From Ashinkailepas kermadecensis (taxonomy: Eukaryota > Arthropoda > Thecostraca > Neolepadidae): a stretch of 64,000 nucleotides of DNA. The first letter of the stretch is position 1; the number at the start of each line of letters is the position of its first letter. The notes beneath the pieces are model-generated. The model had not been told where the DNA came from, did not search any database, and saw nothing but the letters and a program-made list of their open reading frames with translations. Where the stretch lies: positions 1 to 64,000 of the forward strand of contig JAOTOM010004672.1 of assembly GCA_034440615.1 (NCBI GenBank), in the 5' to 3' direction. A program made the position numbers and the translations under genes. Shown here piece after piece: positions 62,465-64,000 of this stretch.

Positions 62465-63697
62465 ATGGACACCACACTGAACACACCAACGGGTGACTTC
62501 CTCCTCTGCCGCCGGGATGATGGGGAGCCCATGGGCTCCCTTGACCCCTGGACAGTGGAGGAGGAGATCACCCGTCGGACACGACAGCCCCTACACGCAC
62601 GCCAAATTCGTTCTGGGCCACTTCTCATTCAAGCATACAACTCCCACGACGCAGACATACTGACACACATCACAGATATCACTGGCATACCATTCACAAT
62701 AACACTAGCCGCACACCTCAACACATCACAAGGCACGATATACGCTCGGGAAGTGGCCTGGATGACGGAGGAGGAACTGGCTTTCAGGTTCAGGAGCCAG
62801 GGTATCTCCTCCGTCTACAGGCCACCGACCCCAGCACACAAACAAGACTCCCACACTCTCATACGGACCTTCAACACAAGACAGCCACCCATACACGTTA
62901 AAGCCGGCTACATTAGATGCAAGGTCACGCCACGAGCACCCCTCTCTCGACGCTGTCTGTTCTGTCAGCGATACGGATACTCGAAGGGGGGGGGGGGGCA
63001 CGACACAACACCCACGTGCGCAAACTGTGCCGAACCACACGACACAAATACATGCACCAGCAGCACACTACGCTGGGTCGGTTGCGGTGGAGACCACACC
63101 TCCCGGGACAGGGCCTGCTCTCGGTGGACGAGGGAGAAGGAAATTCTCCGTCTTGTCCATCTAGAGGGCTGGGCCCTGCCGCGGGCACGGTTGTGGGTCG
63201 ACGGCCAGCAGTCGACGCAGCCTACACATCAGCACAAGGCGTCCACGCACTCTACGCAAACACAAACATCTCACACGACTACACCACCTACCAAGCAAAC
63301 ACAGACAGACCCAGCAATTATTATCAGGTCGCAACCCAAGGCACCAAAACAAAACAAACCCCGACACTACTCACCCACCCACTCAACACAGGCACCACCC
63401 CCAGTACCACAACGCGGAACATGCAACCCATCACCAGTACCAGGCCTATCAGAACCATCACTAACACCCTACGCAGTACGCAAAAACCTACGCTTTCAAT
63501 TCGAGACACTCACAGACTCAGACAATAGCTCAGACAACATCCTGTCACTACCCACGCACCTACCACACGAGCAAACAACAAAACAAACACCACCTCTACC
63601 AACAAACCACACACTCGCGCCAAAACCTCTCGACACTGAACAACATCCTAACAACTCCTTTCACCTTGTCTCTCCATACTCTACCCATGATGTGTAA
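62465..63697 (+). CDS. LINE ORF1, gag-like nucleic-acid-binding protein
   Basis: 410 residues from ATG 62465. The middle matches Jockey-group ORF1 (TFNTRQPPIHVKAGYIRCKV), followed by Cys-rich knuckles CLFCQRYGYSKGG, CANCAEPHDTNTC and VGCGGDHTSRDRAC, then WTREKEILRL and a long Thr/Pro/Gln-rich tail. Such proteins coat LINE RNA. Odd: the first knuckle lacks its usual His (GY for GH) and is interrupted by a 12-G run near 62986-62998; Trp replaces the usual Cys before VGCGGDH. It is either a degenerate copy or a consensus error at the G run. Confidence 0.8.
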   Translation: MDTTLNTPTGDFLLCRRDDGEPMGSLDPWTVEEEITRRTRQPLHARQIRSGPLLIQAYNSHDADILTHITDITGIPFTITLAAHLNTSQGTIYAREVAWMTEEELAFRFRSQGISSVYRPPTPAHKQDSHTLIRTFNTRQPPIHVKAGYIRCKVTPRAPLSRRCLFCQRYGYSKGGGGHDTTPTCANCAEPHDTNTCTSSTLRWVGCGGDHTSRDRACSRWTREKEILRLVHLEGWALPRARLWVDGQQSTQPTHQHKASTHSTQTQTSHTTTPPTKQTQTDPAIIIRSQPKAPKQNKPRHYSPTHSTQAPPPVPQRGTCNPSPVPGLSEPSLTPYAVRKNLRFQFETLTDSDNSSDNILSLPTHLPHEQTTKQTPPLPTNHTLAPKPLDTEQHPNNSFHLVSPYSTHDV

Positions 63698-63837
63698 AAG
63701 ATACTTAAAAAGGGGAAAAGCACAAAAAAAGAACTAAGAGAAGAAAAAACTAACTAAAAGACCAAAGCCAGAAAAAACACAAAAACAAAAAAGCACTTAG
63801 TAGAAAGAAAAGGCCCAAAGCAGTGTATAATCGCATG

Positions 63838-64000
63838 TAAATGTGTTCTTGCAATGTACAAACCAACGGCGATGACCCGACATTACCCCAACTCTACACC
63901 CCATACGGCACCTTCCGGACAACCTCTAACATCATATCTATAAACACCTAAACAGCCGATATCACCTGACGGTGGCAGACTGGGCAAATTCATCCAACAA
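63838..64000 (+). pseudogene. Probable start of LINE ORF2 (endonuclease), partial
   Basis: Near 63930 the translation reads NIISINT, then after a one-base shift SRYHLTVADWANSSN, similar to the opening of an APE-type endonuclease (IISINTNG...LADWA). Only about 50 codons are in the window and they contain a frameshift or stop. Confidence 0.35.

Larger units (their letters stand above)
61779..64000 (+). mobile_element. Jockey-like LINE, 5' part, cut by the window end
   Basis: Plus strand: a 5' region (61779-62464), ORF1 with zinc knuckles (62465-63697), then a short A-rich spacer and text resembling the start of an ORF2 endonuclease at the window end. It is a different family from the element at 2.0-8.4 kb. 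The 5' boundary is not fixed; it starts close to the end of the satellite array. Confidence 0.7.

Overview
The window is animal nuclear DNA. It has no prokaryotic gene organisation. It holds two conserved animal genes with many GT-AG introns, LINEs of the Jockey and CR1 types, a tRNA-derived SINE, DNA-transposon remnants and a great many minisatellites. The retroelement set (Jockey-type with RNase H, CR1), the CpG-rich exons and the TAACCTAAC-like motifs suggest an arthropod or close relative, more likely a crustacean or chelicerate than an insect. That placement is inference.

Layout. 1-1.3 kb: 3' part of a decayed hAT-type transposase. 2.0-8.4 kb: a complete 6.4 kb Jockey-like LINE on the minus strand, bounded by a 13-bp target-site duplication, with a damaged ORF1 and an open ORF2 whose reverse transcriptase has lost a catalytic aspartate. 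8.4-9.2 kb: homopolymer-rich sequence, probably an assembly artefact. 9.2-18.7 kb: gene-poor, with a 1-kb inverted-repeat DNA element and minisatellites. 18.7-22.3 kb: a decayed CR1-like LINE (minus). 22.3-29.5 kb: gene-poor, with two SINE copies.

30.5-46.4 kb (plus): an ENTPD4/ENTPD7-type nucleoside di/triphosphatase in ten consecutive exons. All nine junctions keep the frame, giving a 571-residue reading from the first ATG in the first exon found, with all five apyrase conserved regions and a membrane segment at each end. Its third intron (of those seen) carries an antisense CR1-like LINE.

58.7-50.3 kb (minus): the 3' six coding exons of choline-phosphate cytidylyltransferase (CCT/PCYT1), convergent with ENTPD. 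The exons holding the N-terminus and HxGH motif are not in the window. 60.5-61.8 kb: a 33-bp satellite. 61.8-64 kb: the 5' part of a second Jockey-like LINE (plus) with ORF1.

The most unusual signal is the relation between minisatellites and splice sites. Seven of the nine internal ENTPD introns, plus the sequence before the first exon found, have a tandem array close to the downstream 3' splice site. In four clear cases, and possibly a fifth, the repeat unit contains the splice site itself: 16 tandem acceptors before the first ENTPD exon, four before ENTPD exon 8, tandem donors after ENTPD exon 6, tandem donors after CCT exon 52169-52275, and possibly 13 acceptor-like units near CCT exon 58583-58734. 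A second signal is a conserved 3'-terminal hairpin in the Jockey-like LINE, found in two more truncated copies, whose tail is shared with the tRNA-derived SINE. This suggests a LINE/SINE mobilisation pair. One of these LINE tails directly abuts a CCT splice acceptor and may supply its branch point.
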